Below, one piece after another: positions 45,088 through 56,332 of a stretch of DNA of 64,000 bases (position 1 is its first letter; each line of letters begins with the position of its first letter). The notes under the pieces were generated by a model that worked only from the letters and a program-made list of their open reading frames with translations, made no database searches and had not been told where the DNA came from. The DNA comes from Cadophora sp. MPI-SDFR-AT-0126 (taxonomy: Eukaryota > Ascomycota > Leotiomycetes > Helotiales > Ploettnerulaceae): the NCBI GenBank assembly GCA_020747065.1, contig JAGMVK010000006.1, positions 1,550,001 through 1,614,000 of the forward strand, in the 5' to 3' direction. A program made the translations under genes and the position numbers.

Positions 45088-46466
45088 TCAACACTGCATC
45101 TGGAACACTGCAGCACAAATCACTACAAGTCCCAAAGACAGCCGATCTATCCTCTTCTTCGATGCACCTGCCGCTTGGATATATGATGGGCCAGCTTCAG
45201 CACCCGTCCCGCTTACTGTAGCTGAAGGCTCAGCTGTAGGAACAACGGTTGCGTCAACGATGGGAACTGGCACCGTTGCTCCCTCAGGAAGGAAGTATGT
45301 GGTCCCAGATATGACAACAGATCTTCCAGGAGTCAACGTCATCCCGTCGATCACGACTCCAGTGCCACTTGGAGCTATACCCAGAGATTTCGATGTCGGG
45401 AAAGTGCCTGTAACGAAAGCTGGGACGGTACCGCCTGTTGGAAGAAGATACGTTGTACCAGACAAAATCACGCTTCCTCCTGATGTCAAAGTGCTTCCGC
45501 CAATAATCACATTGTCTGTAGGTGCTGCGTTGTGGATGTCAGCCAGGTATTGGAGGGGTGGTGGACGTTTGAGAACTTACTGTTTATGCCAAATATGCTT
45601 GCGACTATGGCCCCAACACTGGCCACCATGTTGATGTCGAGCCCAGTTTGGCCATTACTGAACTCAATTGCGTCAGTCGTTAGTGCTTGACCCGGAAGAA
45701 GTGTAACATCGTTGACGACAATGGCCGTTATCGATGTGATGGTTGAAAGGGTAAAGGGGACGTTGTTGATCGTCGTGGCTTGAATGATTCCGGCTGATGG
45801 TGTTGTTTCTGAACTTGTGGTAGTCACCTCTGCCACTGGCGGTATAGCTCTTGCGGTCGAACTCGTTGTAACTTGTTGAGCAGGTGGGACAACCTCTTGG
45901 GTTGAGCTTGTAGTAGATTTCGACGACGAAGGAACCCTAGCGAAAACTGTCTGCGTTTCGGTGATGAGCTGGTCCACCGTCATCTTTTGAGTCACAGCAG
46001 GCAGCGTAATTACCAGAGTGACTGTGACGCCACACGTCGTGATTGTCGTCCAAGTTGTCAATATAATGTCAGATGGGTGGGGTAGATCCATCGACGTTGG
46101 CGATAGGGACGTGGCGCGAACTATTCTCCTAGCTGGCGCATCTGGAGGAAGTGTAACTACCGTTGTGATCGTGGTTGTCGAACGGACTGTCACATTGCCA
46201 ACCGTTGTGGTGAGAGGTGGCAATGTTAGAGTTGTAGTGCATGTATTGAATATCACGGATGTCCCCGTGGAGATTATGGTAGACAATTGAGTGGAATTTA
46301 GATAATGATTTGGTGGTGAGTCTGCTGCCGCTGTAAAGAATAGGGAACGTTAGAAGAGCATTTCTGCAAGGTCAAATTTCCTCTCCCTACCTTGACACTT
46401 TCTCAACAAGGTGAGATATATGAGAAAGGAATACCACAGTATTCCATCATAGGAAAAGAACATCAT
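45088..46466 (-). CDS. GPI-type Ser/Thr-rich cell-surface protein with internal repeats
   Basis: Three exons (46466-46391, 46330-45581, 45524-45088; introns 60 and 56 nt) give 420 residues. The first exon codes only for a signal-peptide-like segment (YSFLIYLTLLRKCQAAA). The mature part is rich in Thr, Ser and Val, as in mucin-like wall proteins. The C-terminal half holds two clear repeats, STLTSGGSVILSGTTYLLP and MTLTPGRSVVISGTTYFLP, plus a weaker third ahead of them (DVTLLPGQALTTDAIEFS). The end is an AGASKK-type small-residue site, a short spacer and a hydrophobic tail (LSLGLVVICAAVFQMQC), which fits GPI anchoring. It lies between two single-pass surface proteins. It is probably a wall mannoprotein or adhesin-like molecule; no enzymatic domain is visible. 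Confidence 0.75.
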
Positions 46467-47573
46467 TGGGTTTGTTCCTCCACAATGGAGAGTCGCCATT
46501 CAAGCAGAACGAAACGAGGTGTTCTGGCAGCCCGGTCTCATATGGCTTGTCGGCCTTGACTTGACAGCGAGAATCTCATGGACTGGAACAAGCTCTGTTG
46601 TTCTAAATTATCAGCCTCCAAACGGCTTTCCGGACTTCCACCGTTGAGCTTTTGAGTATGATGCACACACAAGGATTGGCATGCAAGTTTTCGATACTGT
46701 GAACGCCACGACGCAGTGCATGCATCTGACAGCATGTTTTCTCAACGAACCACGAATTAGCAAGGCGCATAGAAGGACGAGTCAAACGATTACGGAGCTA
46801 TGGATCCCGGTTGAACATTCAGCCTTATAGCCGGAAGTGTAGAGGTGCATCTTCTGTCAGGCGACCCCGACAAGCAGTCCTCAGCCTCGTCAAGTTTGGG
46901 GCCGAAGGTACAGATCATTAGGATTATGGGCTCTGAACTCAGTCATTCAATGACTGTTTGATTTCTCTTGTTAGAATATTTGGGTTCACTTTCGAGGGGT
47001 TTGGTCACAGTTTTGTCTGTGGGGCCTCCGTGTGCGATGTGCTTGAATGTCAGTCACCACCTTTAGAGACCATTATATCTGGAGAGAGCTATTAAGATGA
47101 TTTATCTTGAAGAGCACGAAGAGCAAATCAAACATGAGAAAAGAGGATGAAGGATTCAAATCCTAGGAATGATGAAGACAATTCGGGTTCGTGGCTTGCA
47201 GATTGGGGGCCGACACCAATCGTTTCCTGTTAATGGCCCCATGTGGCTGCTGTTGAATGTAACCATGCGAACGTCTCCTTCCTTATCAATCAAGTGAGTT
47301 GATCGTAAGGCTCGGAGACCAGTGGTAGTATCGTAAATGTCTGTTCCACGCACTGTTTTCTCCTCGTCCGTCCATAATGGATCTTTCCCCGGCGGAGATC
47401 AATCTATGTTCATCACCTGGTCAATGAATGTACCATTGTAACAGATACCGGTAAAAAATGTCGAAAGTCCCATTTGCGGTTTCCACAGCCAAGCACTGAC
47501 ATCAGAAGAAAGTAGAACGCCTGCAGAGCCTTGTTGTCCTGCACACGGTTTGCTGCTTCTTCGGTACTCCACG
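46467..47573. other. Intergenic between divergent surface-protein genes
   Basis: About 1.1 kb; no gene seen. Confidence 0.45.
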
Positions 47574-49423
47574 ATGTCGCTTCAGAAAACACTCCACAGA
47601 CGCAAGCCAGAGTACATTCCGACACCATTTAACTTTCTTCCAAGCGGAATCTTTGAAGGCAACGATGGCTTCTGGTCGACATTTATTATCCGCGTCGGGA
47701 CGCCAGCCCAAACCTTCCGTGTACTGATCTCCACAGCGGGACAGGAAACCTGGATCCCCCTCGTAGATGGATGCGCGGATTTTGATCCTCTGAATTGTGG
47801 TGCTTTGAGAGGGGTGCAGGACTTCCAAAATGCGCCGAGTGGAGGCTTTAAAACCAATCTGGTAAACTCCTGGTGTCTTGTACCTGTTAGGATGACGAGC
47901 TAAGTGTTTATGGGTAGAGTTCGACCTGGGAGCTCATCAACCTGTATAAGCTGGCTTTGGAGGATCAAATGGATGGCTACACTGGAAATGGCCTCTATGG
48001 TTTTGAGACTGTAGGACTTCAGATTCAGAATAGTGGGGGACTGACCTTGAATCACTCAATTGTAGCTGGTAATCTCTTCAAGATTCTTTCATGATCCCAT
48101 GCTCTGACGCGCTTGTTAACGAGAACAAGATACTGACTCCACCGACAGGAATCGGTACGAAGCACTTTATGTTAGGTGTCTTTGGTCTGGGGCCAAAAAC
48201 AACCAATTTCGACGACTTTAACGACCCCCAACCTAGCTTCATGTGGAATCTCAAGAACCAGAGTTTGATTCCCAGTCTTTCGTATGGCTATTACGCTGGT
48301 GCTTCTTATGACAAGACACCTGCAAGTCTTGTACTGGGTGGCTATGACACTTCGCAGTTTGACACGAGCAAAGTTCCAAGTATCAAGTTCAATATTGACC
48401 CATTGTATGCTCTGCCTGTTGCAATCCAGGTTGTTCAAGCCAGCGGGACACTCAATGGTGTTGTGACATTGCTACCGGAAGGGATTATGGCTAGGATTGA
48501 TTCGACAATCCCAGAAATATGGCTTCCTATTGCGGCGTGCGAGAAATTCGAGAGGTCATTTGGTAGGTCCATGTTCTCTGTTAACTGTCAGGAGAATAAA
48601 CAGTCCCGAGCTAACACACCTGAAGGACTCCACATGGACAATGCAACAGGACGATACCTCGTCAATGATACCATCCATACAAGATTAAAAGAGCTGAACC
48701 CAGTGATTACCTTCAAGCTGGGCAACCAAACGTACGGAGGGGAAACACTCAACATTGTACTCCCATACTCAGCTTTCGATCTCCAGGTCAACTACCCAAT
48801 TTATCCCAACGCGACCAATTATTTCCCGCTGCGGCGAGCAATGAATGATAGCCAGTACGTGATCGGACGTACGTTCTTGCAAGAAGCGTCAGTACTGCAT
48901 TCGCAAATGGCAATTGAACGACTAACATGTGGGAACCAGGTACCTCATCGTCGATTACGAGCGTCAGAACTTCTCTATCACTCAGAGAATATCTAAAGCA
49001 AGTAGTACGCCAGAAATTGTGCCCATTCTGTCCACCTCGTATCATCCGGGATCTACTAGACTCCACCAAAGTTCCAAAGTCGGTATTGCTGTGGGTGTCG
49101 TGGTTGGTTGCTTGCTGGTGATTTCTGGACTAGCTGTGTGGTATTGGATAAGGCGCAGACGCAATGAAAGGGAAGGAGTAGTCTCAGCCGAGGAATTACA
49201 GACCCAAGAAGAGCCTAAAGCCGTGGACAATATGACTGAGTTAAGCTCGCCCGGTGCTCCAGTGTGGGAAGCTCCGGGGAACACTTCGACACGATCACAT
49301 GAGCTTGACAGTGCGCCCGTTTTGGAAATGGGGAACAGAGAACTGAATCATTTGAGGGTCGAACTGCCAGGAACTGAACCGTCCAGCACTTTGAGACTTC
49401 AAAATTCTAGAATGTCAATATGA
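47574..49423 (+). CDS. Membrane-anchored pepsin-fold protein lacking the first catalytic Asp
   Basis: Homologue of A1 aspartic proteases, probably not an active one. Five introns are read (47862-47917, 48069-48148, 48563-48625, 48888-48939, plus possibly one upstream of the ATG), giving 532 residues. The fold markers are WSTFIIRVGTPAQTFRVLIS, then FMLGVFGLG, SLVLGGYD and VIGRTFLQEAYLIVDYERQN. The first active-site triad is STA (residues 53-55, RVLISTAGQETW) instead of DTG. The second, IDST near 264, keeps its Asp. A membrane span lies near 419-442 (VGIAVGVVVGCLLVISGLAVW), followed by RRRR and a 90-residue acidic tail with SHELDSAP and RVELPGTE. The 63-nt third intron is a multiple of three without a stop. 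No signal peptide is seen at the chosen start; an upstream exon may be missing. Confidence 0.8.
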
Positions 49424-49755
49424 GACTTACTCGGCAAGAAAACACAACATTCTCTGATCCACTCCCAGCACCGAACTAAACCTGATTCGTGTCCATGCAT
49501 AACGAAAGCATCCATCCGATCTAGCTCCGGTCATCCGAAGATTTCCATATAAAACCCAAATGCATCACCAAACATCTCCCCCAGAAAACGCCAAGCATTA
49601 CCTGCCAAGCCTTTCTCCCCTTTTCCTCACATCCAGAAGCGAGCAGTCATTCCAGACATCCAATCAGCTTCCCGAAACAAGTCAACAACACATCCGAGAG
49701 CTTTGTCCCCCACCATCTCGACCCCAGCCCCATACGGCGTCACGCACTCGCGAGA

Positions 49756-49971
49756 ATGTGCACTGGTCTTCTCAAAAAGAGAAGGAAAGCTGGCGAGATA
49801 CCAGACGATGAGCCGAATGTTCGTTCTGTCGGGGTAGGGGAGAAGCGGTCGCCGAGTCCGGGGTCAAGAGTGCCGTTGCAGGTTGCTATGGCTCAGGCGC
49901 AGGCTATGGCACAGGGGGAGGTTGGTGCAAGCTTGGGCACTGGTACCGTTGTTGCAGGACAGGCAAGATAA
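49756..49971 (+). CDS. Possible small protein (71 residues)
   Basis: Short frame with a Cys at position 2 and a basic start (MCTGLLKKRRKAG), then Ser/Pro-rich and Ala/Gln-rich parts (VAMAQAQAMAQGE). It lies between the pepsin-fold gene and the esterase gene. No family is recognised and no other support is available; it may be chance. Confidence 0.3.
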   Translation: MCTGLLKKRRKAGEIPDDEPNVRSVGVGEKRSPSPGSRVPLQVAMAQAQAMAQGEVGASLGTGTVVAGQAR

Positions 49972-50304
49972 GCGGGACCAACGGCTGGTCGGCATCTGGG
50001 GTTCTGGAGAAATGAAAGGCTTAAGCCTTAGGCTACGGTCAGGGGAAGATTGAGGAGATAATTCTGGGGGCATATTTTGACTGTTGTAGAACAGCCGAGG
50101 GAGGGCATCAGCGTTTGATGGTTTGCAGGGTGGCGGAGTCTTCGGGATAAAGTCTCGATTCGCCATATGTTAATCGGCTGAGTCTAAGCACGAGATGGGA
50201 AATATCCGAATGATTCGAAGTTATATGAGGTCTTATAATCTGTCGTGCATCTTGTGCTGCATTGTAAGGCTTTTTGTTTGGGAGTCCCCATGCTATTCCG
50301 ATCT

Positions 50305-51463
50305 TCATTTGCTCTGCTCCAGCAACCACTTCATTCCCTTCACGCAATCCTCCTGAAACTTTACGCTAAAGTCCGCTGTCGTCCACCAACTCCAAAAGCC
50401 GTGTGGTAGGCCAGGGTATACATCAACCAAAGTCTTAACACCATTTTCTTCTCTCAATATTTCTTCATATATGAATGCCTCGTCTCGCAAGGGGTCCAAG
50501 CCGCAGATCTGGAAATAGGTAGGTGGGAGATCCTTGTGGGATTCGAAGAGCATTGGTGTTCGAAGGTTTGAGTTAGGGTCTGCATTATAGTGCTCTGATG
50601 TACATGTCAGCTCCGGATACGTGAAAGATCGCATAGAGGGTTTCTTACTTTCAAACAAATCTATGGTGTCCTGGTTCAGAATCGGCGCCTGCTTGTTCTG
50701 TTCTCTGCTCAAATATAGACTCTCATATTTCTTCGGCACAATCCCAGGTGGTATGCAGGCAGGTATGGATAGATATGCTCCAGTCAGAGGTGGAGAAAGC
50801 TTGTCGTCGCGATAGAGATGAGTAACGATAGTTCCAAAGTTCCCTCCAGCACTAATGCCTCCAACCAAGAAGCCCTTCTTCGCATTGCCCCCCAACTCTT
50901 CGAAATGTGCCGCGGTCTAGAGCCATCAGCCAAATTTGTACTCAACATGACAAAAACGTACCCATTTCAGCGCATCATAAGCATCGTGGCAAGGCGTAGG
51001 AAAAGGGTTCTCTGGAGCCAGTCTGTAGTCCACATTTACAGCGATGCCTCCAAGCTCCGTGAACTTCCTACACAACAGAGTCTCGTTTTCCAAGTTTCCC
51101 AGGACGAACCCGCCACCATGGTATACGACAAATATGGGACAGCCATCCTTTGGCGGGCTCTTCGGCTTGTGTATGCGGACAGCAATGGTGCTTCCGTCGC
51201 GGACTGGGATTTGTCGGTCTTCTTCTACATATGATACCTCTCCTCCAGTCTCATTGGCAGCCGTCAATTCCCTCTTCCTCGCAAGTAACACAGCTCGAAG
51301 CTTCGGAAGGTCGGTATGGGCATTTAAGCCTTCAACGTAAGGGGATTTCTTTAGGATCTGCGGTGCTTGTCAGCGGGGTTCTCTCCAAGTTGGAGGGGTA
51401 CCGAACCTTTTCGAGCTCTGGATTGATATTCGCCAGAGCGAGTTGTCCTTCAGGAGTCATCAT
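50305..51463 (-). CDS. HSL-family esterase/lipase (alpha/beta hydrolase fold 3)
   Basis: Carboxylester hydrolase. Four exons are read (51463-51407, 51357-50962, 50916-50649, 50594-50305; introns 49, 45 and 54 nt), giving 336 residues. The 54-nt intron (GTAAGA, CTGAC, CATCAG) is a multiple of three without a stop, so an alternative without it keeps 18 more residues. The oxyanion-hole motif is FVVYHGGGFVLG, the nucleophile motif GGISAGGNF (GxSxG type), and the acid and His motifs are CGLDPLRDEA and GLPHGFW. VDYRLAPENPFPT is the HSL signature before the nucleophile. No signal peptide is seen, so it is probably cytosolic. Its divergent neighbour is a Baeyer-Villiger-type monooxygenase, whose ester or lactone product it could hydrolyse; this is inference from position and chemistry. 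Confidence 0.88.
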
Positions 51464-52564
51464 GTCTGCGAATAATTTCTGCTATCCTCTTCGTAGAATT
51501 GCTGGAAGAAGTTGCGAAGTCCTCCATCCTTTGTCTCTCTGCTCGACGAGTCCTTATCATTGTCGCTGACCCAGAGCTGCCACTAACCTCGGCACGAATC
51601 CTCCAAGCGGATTTTAACACGGCCCGACATGAGAAAGCATTCGCAAACATGGCCAAAAGAGGGCAACCTCCATGGTACGTGGGTGGAGATGGGATGGCGG
51701 ATTTGGCGATTGGTGGTGAAGTTTGCGAATGTGTCTGCAGGTCGTCGAAGCACATCCTGGCGAAATGTCGCAATCCATGTCGCGGAACTCAAATTTCTTC
51801 TTTGGACCTCACTTAATCCTAAACATCTGACCACATATCCCACATTTCAACACGTCCTTTCTATATTGTTATTGGAATGCAACATTGGCATCTGTACTGG
51901 TGATTCATCTGATCTCAGATCCACTCAATGATTGTCGTTAGAGGTTTATGTCTGCCCGTTTTCTTGGCTGCTCCAGATTACAACCATGATACAATCTTCA
52001 GTATCAGGTCTCAGGAGACGTTTTTGAATCAGCATCGTATTTCTCGGAGTTTTGTTGCCATGTCTCTAGATCGCCCATATAATCTGAGAGCTTCCTAAGG
52101 CTTGTCTCTTCTCTACTCGGTGCCCCCCGAGTAGCAGAGACTGTCCCGAGACGCCGAAGATCGGTAATCAAATTATGAGTTATCATCACTACTCACTACT
52201 TCTATTTGTACATCCGAATGTCACAGCCTTCTCTGTCCAATAAAAAAATCTAATGCGACAGACATGACTGGGGTACTGGAGTACCCCGCACTAGATCGAT
52301 TCAGAGGACAGCCCCACCACCCACTCCACCTGCATATTTTATATCCACACGCCGGTAATAACAAACCACATTGCGGGATCGAGGCCACTCAAAGACAGGA
52401 AGTCTTACCATTAGTATGTCTTAGTGACATGTAGTGACAAAAGTACACATGCTCTAGTTGATTTTGCTTCCCAGATATTAGCTATCCTTTCGAGACACTT
52501 TCACCCTGTATATCACATCCACAAACTATAGCCCCGGTTTTGCCGTCATCTGATACGAGCCATC
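51464..52564. promoter_or_regulatory. Divergent intergenic region of esterase and monooxygenase genes
   Basis: 1.1 kb between the two starts. Contains a perfect short palindrome GGGGTACTGGAGTACCCC at 52270-52287, which could bind a dimeric regulator or be chance. Plus-strand frames near 51499-51931 have no motif. Confidence 0.4.
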
Positions 52565-54644
52565 ATGTCTCCATCCCAAATTGTGACGTCTTCAGCAGCT
52601 CCAGACCCAGCTGCAATACCAGACGAAGGCTTCACTCATGAGAATCCTTGGTACAACCAAGACTTTGACGGCTTCCGGGTTTCAGAACAACCTTTATTCC
52701 AAAGGCGTCCCATCAGATTAGTATGTGTTGGGGCCGGCGCAACTGGACTGCAAATTGCCTACAAAGCGGAGAGATTGTTGAAAGATGTAACTCTACAGAT
52801 TTATGAGAAGAACAGTGATATTGGAGGAACGTGGCTAGAGAATCGCTACCCGGGCTGTACATGTGATATCCCAAGTAACAGCTAGTATGTATGCTTCGTA
52901 GAATTGAGAGCATTTGCTAATATCAAGTAGTCAATTTATATGGCATCGAAATCCCAACTGGAGCAACTTTTACTCCGGTTCCGAAGAGATCTGGAGATAC
53001 TTCAAAGAAGTGGCAACTACTTATGACCTAGAGAAATATGTGAAGTTTAATACAACAGTCGAAAAAGCTGTTTGGCAAGAAGACGAAGGTGTTTGGAAAC
53101 TTACTTTACTTTCCTCTGATGGCTCTCGCTTCGAGGATATATGTGAGATATTGGTCAACGGAAGCGGTCTTCTCAAGTTCGCTCCTTCTGTACTCTCCAT
53201 ATAAGGCATGAACTGACTGTCTATAGCGCCTGGAAGTACCCAGACATACCTGGTATCCAGGACTTTAAGGGAAAGCTAATGCATAGTGCACGATGGGATT
53301 CAGAGTATGATCTGAAAGGAAAAACTGTTGCTGTGATTGGCGGTGGCTCATCAGCAGTTCAAATAGTGCCTCAGATACAGCCAAGTGAGTTCTTTCAAGT
53401 CCGGATGTAACCACATTGCAAAGACACCTCGCTCCTCTATCTATCAGCATCGTACTGATTATTGATTAGTCGTCGGTAAACTCATTCCTTTCCTGCGATC
53501 CCCGGTATGGGTCACGACTGGTTTTGGTGCCAAATTCGCAGGTCCAGGGGGAACGAACTTCGAATGTATACCCTGCACATCCCGAGCTTAATCTCTGGCT
53601 TACACTTTTAGACTCACCATCTCAGCTTAAAGAATTCAACACCGATCCCTCGGCTTACGATAAATACTGCCGCGACCTAGAAGGAGAACTGAACAAGCGC
53701 TTCACATTGGTAAGTCACCTCAAGAGTGGTTTTGCAAATGATATCCTGAGCTGATGTCCACAGATGCACAACAAAAGCCAAGACCAGAAGACCTCACGGA
53801 ACCTTGTCGCAGACATCATGTCAAAGCAACTCAATAACGACCCTATCCTAACGTCAAAAATGATACCGGCCTTCGCCCTGGGATGTCGTCGAATGACACC
53901 TGGCTCCGGGTATCTCCAATCACTCACCAAAGAAAATGTCTCGGTCATCAATTCTTCGGTCGTGAAAATCACCGAAAAAGGTGTGATCGACAAGACAGGG
54001 CAAGAGCACGAAGTAGACGTAGTCATCTGCGCAACTGGCTTCGACGTCTCTTTCACCCCACACTTCGAGGTCATTGGCCGTGATGGGAAGAGCTTGAAAG
54101 ATGATTTTGGCGAATTGCCGAAGACGTACTTGGCCGTGACCGCTGCGAACTTCCCGAATCTATTCCGTCAGTGAGCCCTCCAATACTTCAATAAATCTTG
54201 CTTACTTTACTTATAGTCCTTCTCGGCTCAAACGGCCCCGTAAGCCACGGCTCAGTCCTCCCAATTCTGGACTGGCATACCCGCTACATGTTCTCCATGA
54301 TCGAGAAACTGCAGACCGAGAATATCAAATGCTTTACTCCGAAAGTCGACTGCGTAAACGAATTCTTCAATTACACCCACGAACTGATGAAGAGGCTCGC
54401 ATGGTCGGCATCATGCAGTTCATGGTTCAAGATGGGCAAGAAAGATGGGCCGGTGACGGCAGTCTGGGCTGGCAGTCGGCTTCATTATTTTGAAGTAATG
54501 AAGAATGTCAGGTGGGAGGATTACGATATCACGTATTGGAGTAGGAATCGGTTTCAATTTCTTGGGAATGGGTATACGCAGTGTGAGCTGGACCCGGAGG
54601 GGGATCCTGTGTGGTACTTTGACGATCCTTTTATGAAGGTTTAG
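52565..54644 (+). CDS. Baeyer-Villiger-type flavin monooxygenase
   Basis: Inserts oxygen next to a ketone to form an ester or lactone, using FAD and NADPH. Seven exons (52565-52884, 52931-53176, 53227-53384, 53470-53565, 53612-53709, 53764-54166, 54217-54644) give 582 residues. The FAD site is CVGAGATGLQIA (GxGxxG at residues 56-61), then DIGGTWLENRYPGCTCD. The Baeyer-Villiger fingerprint FxGxxxHxxxWD is present as FKGKLMHSARWD. The NADPH site is VAVIGGGSSAVQI, and DVVICATGFDVSF is the conserved ATG motif of the superfamily. Each of the six introns carries standard splice sites and every exon is needed to keep the motifs in frame, so the gene is probably functional. It resembles the fungal cyclohexanone or sterigmatocystin-type enzymes, but the substrate cannot be read. 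Confidence 0.92.
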
Positions 54645-55337
54645 ACACCGTCGGCGTCAATCTTCTAGATAGTTGAAGATATCGAAGGATCAACTGGAGC
54701 TTGAATAATATGGGTATTCACCCTGATGTTGAAGTTTTTCCAGAGCCCTGATGATCAGAACGTCGACTTCTGGGTTACAAATCCGACCTCATTCTGCTCC
54801 CAGATGCACTGACAGGAGTGGAAATGTAAGCGAGCTACGACCTTCGAACAACAACACAGTCAAAAAAAAAGAAACCCCCCCCCTGCATCTCACCAAAACT
54901 TTCACTCAATATGTAAACAAAAAGCCGTGACTGCATTCTTTTAAAGCGATAAATTAAAACGAAGATCAACGAAAGCGGAGGATAATTCGCACTTCCAATA
55001 GCAAAAATGATACCAGCAGTCTTACTGCTCTGACAACCCCTGAATTGCACTGGGACACCGCATTGGCTAGCCCTAACATGGACAAAGGACTTTCAATTCA
55101 GACCAGTTGAAAGTTAACCAAGACGAAAAAATTTGCTAATTACGAAATATACACCAGAATCAATCTACGTCAAAGGGGACGTTAGCCGAGGAGAGTGGGG
55201 CATGGGCTCCTCTCCAGCGGCTGAACCTCCTCAAAATATTGACAGCATTGCTGTTGTAATTTCACTTTCTAAAATCTTCTAAGACAATCCACAGATCCTT
55301 CTCAACAAGCAAATACCAAGCAAATACACAATATCCA
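54645..55337. other. Intergenic
   Basis: About 690 bp; no gene seen. The last 100 bp are A/C-rich and look like a 5' leader of the candidate small gene. Confidence 0.4.
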
Positions 55338-55665
55338 ATGCGCTCGTGAGTCACTCATCCCAACCAAACCATACAAACTTTCAACCACCTCCACCTCCGA
55401 ATACCATCATCCCACTTGAATACCCCATAAACAACATCCCCGATCCCTAACCTATCGCCTCCAAAGCCCATCGTTCATCGCCCATCAATTCCCCCCCTCA
55501 TACCCTCCCCCAACCCCTCCATCCCTCCCCTGCGATTTCGACCATCGATCCCCAGGCACCCGCGCGCTCGGGCTGTCCCCTCGATATCGATCGGATCTCG
55601 CGAGACGTGTATTAGGCTCTCCTGATACCCCGTCTTTGTCCTTGCGTAATTCCTTTATGATGTAA
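55338..55665 (+). CDS. Candidate two-exon small gene, 68-residue Ser/Pro/Arg-rich protein
   Basis: Proposed from splice signals and reading frame only. Exon 1 is 8 nt (55338-55345, ATG plus CGC TC) ending at GTGAGT. A CTAAC branch site at 55447-55451 precedes an AAAG acceptor. Exon 2 (55467-55665) continues the frame to TAA. The peptide has a Pro-rich middle (PPSYPPPTPPSLPCDFDH) and a Ser/Arg/Leu-rich end (RSDLARRVLGSPDTPSLSL, then RNSFMM). The ATG sits in a typical A/C-rich leader. The antisense frame 55485-55676 is its shadow. No family is known to me and the acceptor is not the favoured CAG/TAG. Confidence 0.35.
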
Positions 55666-56332
55666 TAGAGACACATTTCGAGGAGCTGGGAGAGTTTGGA
55701 TTGGATCCGGAGTTGATCTGGATGTTTTTGATTGGATGAGGAAGTAAGGTGGGGAGGTTTTTTTTTGACGGTTTGACTTTTGGGGTAGATGGATATTTGA
55801 GAGGCGGAGAGTGAGGATGGAGATATTTAGGAATTGTTGGAGATGTAGAGCTCATAAGTTGTGGATCTGGAAGGATATTTATACATGCCAAGCTGCGAGG
55901 TGGTGGCTTGTCTGACGTACTACGAGTACTGTCTTCTGCTGACAGGCTGTAACGAACTTCTGTGCAAAGCCACAGTCAAATAACCTTTTGCGCTTCATCA
56001 AGTGTTGCAAACAGATAGCTTGTCCTAGTATTCTGGACGCACCTGTCATCTTACGAAGTCGGGATCCTTTTAGTGCGTCAAGGTTACCCGATTCGGCAAG
56101 CAGGACGCAGTCATCCTGCTCTAAGCTACGCAGTGCGTCCATATCCTCCACAAGCAAACTTCGCAAAAGAGAGTTTCGATAGATGATAAAAAGAATTCAA
56201 CGAGATCTATGATATCTTGAGCTTCAAAAATCAAAAAAGGAGCCTCCTGCACTCCTTGCTCATAAAAAGAAATTGATAGAAGCCATTCAATAAGCAACAA
56301 CCACGATTAAAGAGCACTATAAACAGATACCA
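55666..56332. other. Intergenic
   Basis: About 670 bp; the minus frame 55879-56166 has no recognised motif and is not called. Confidence 0.4.

Noticed and set aside
51499..51931. Overlapping plus-strand frames next to the esterase start
   Set aside because: They lie opposite the esterase leader, lack motifs and have equal frames on the other strand.
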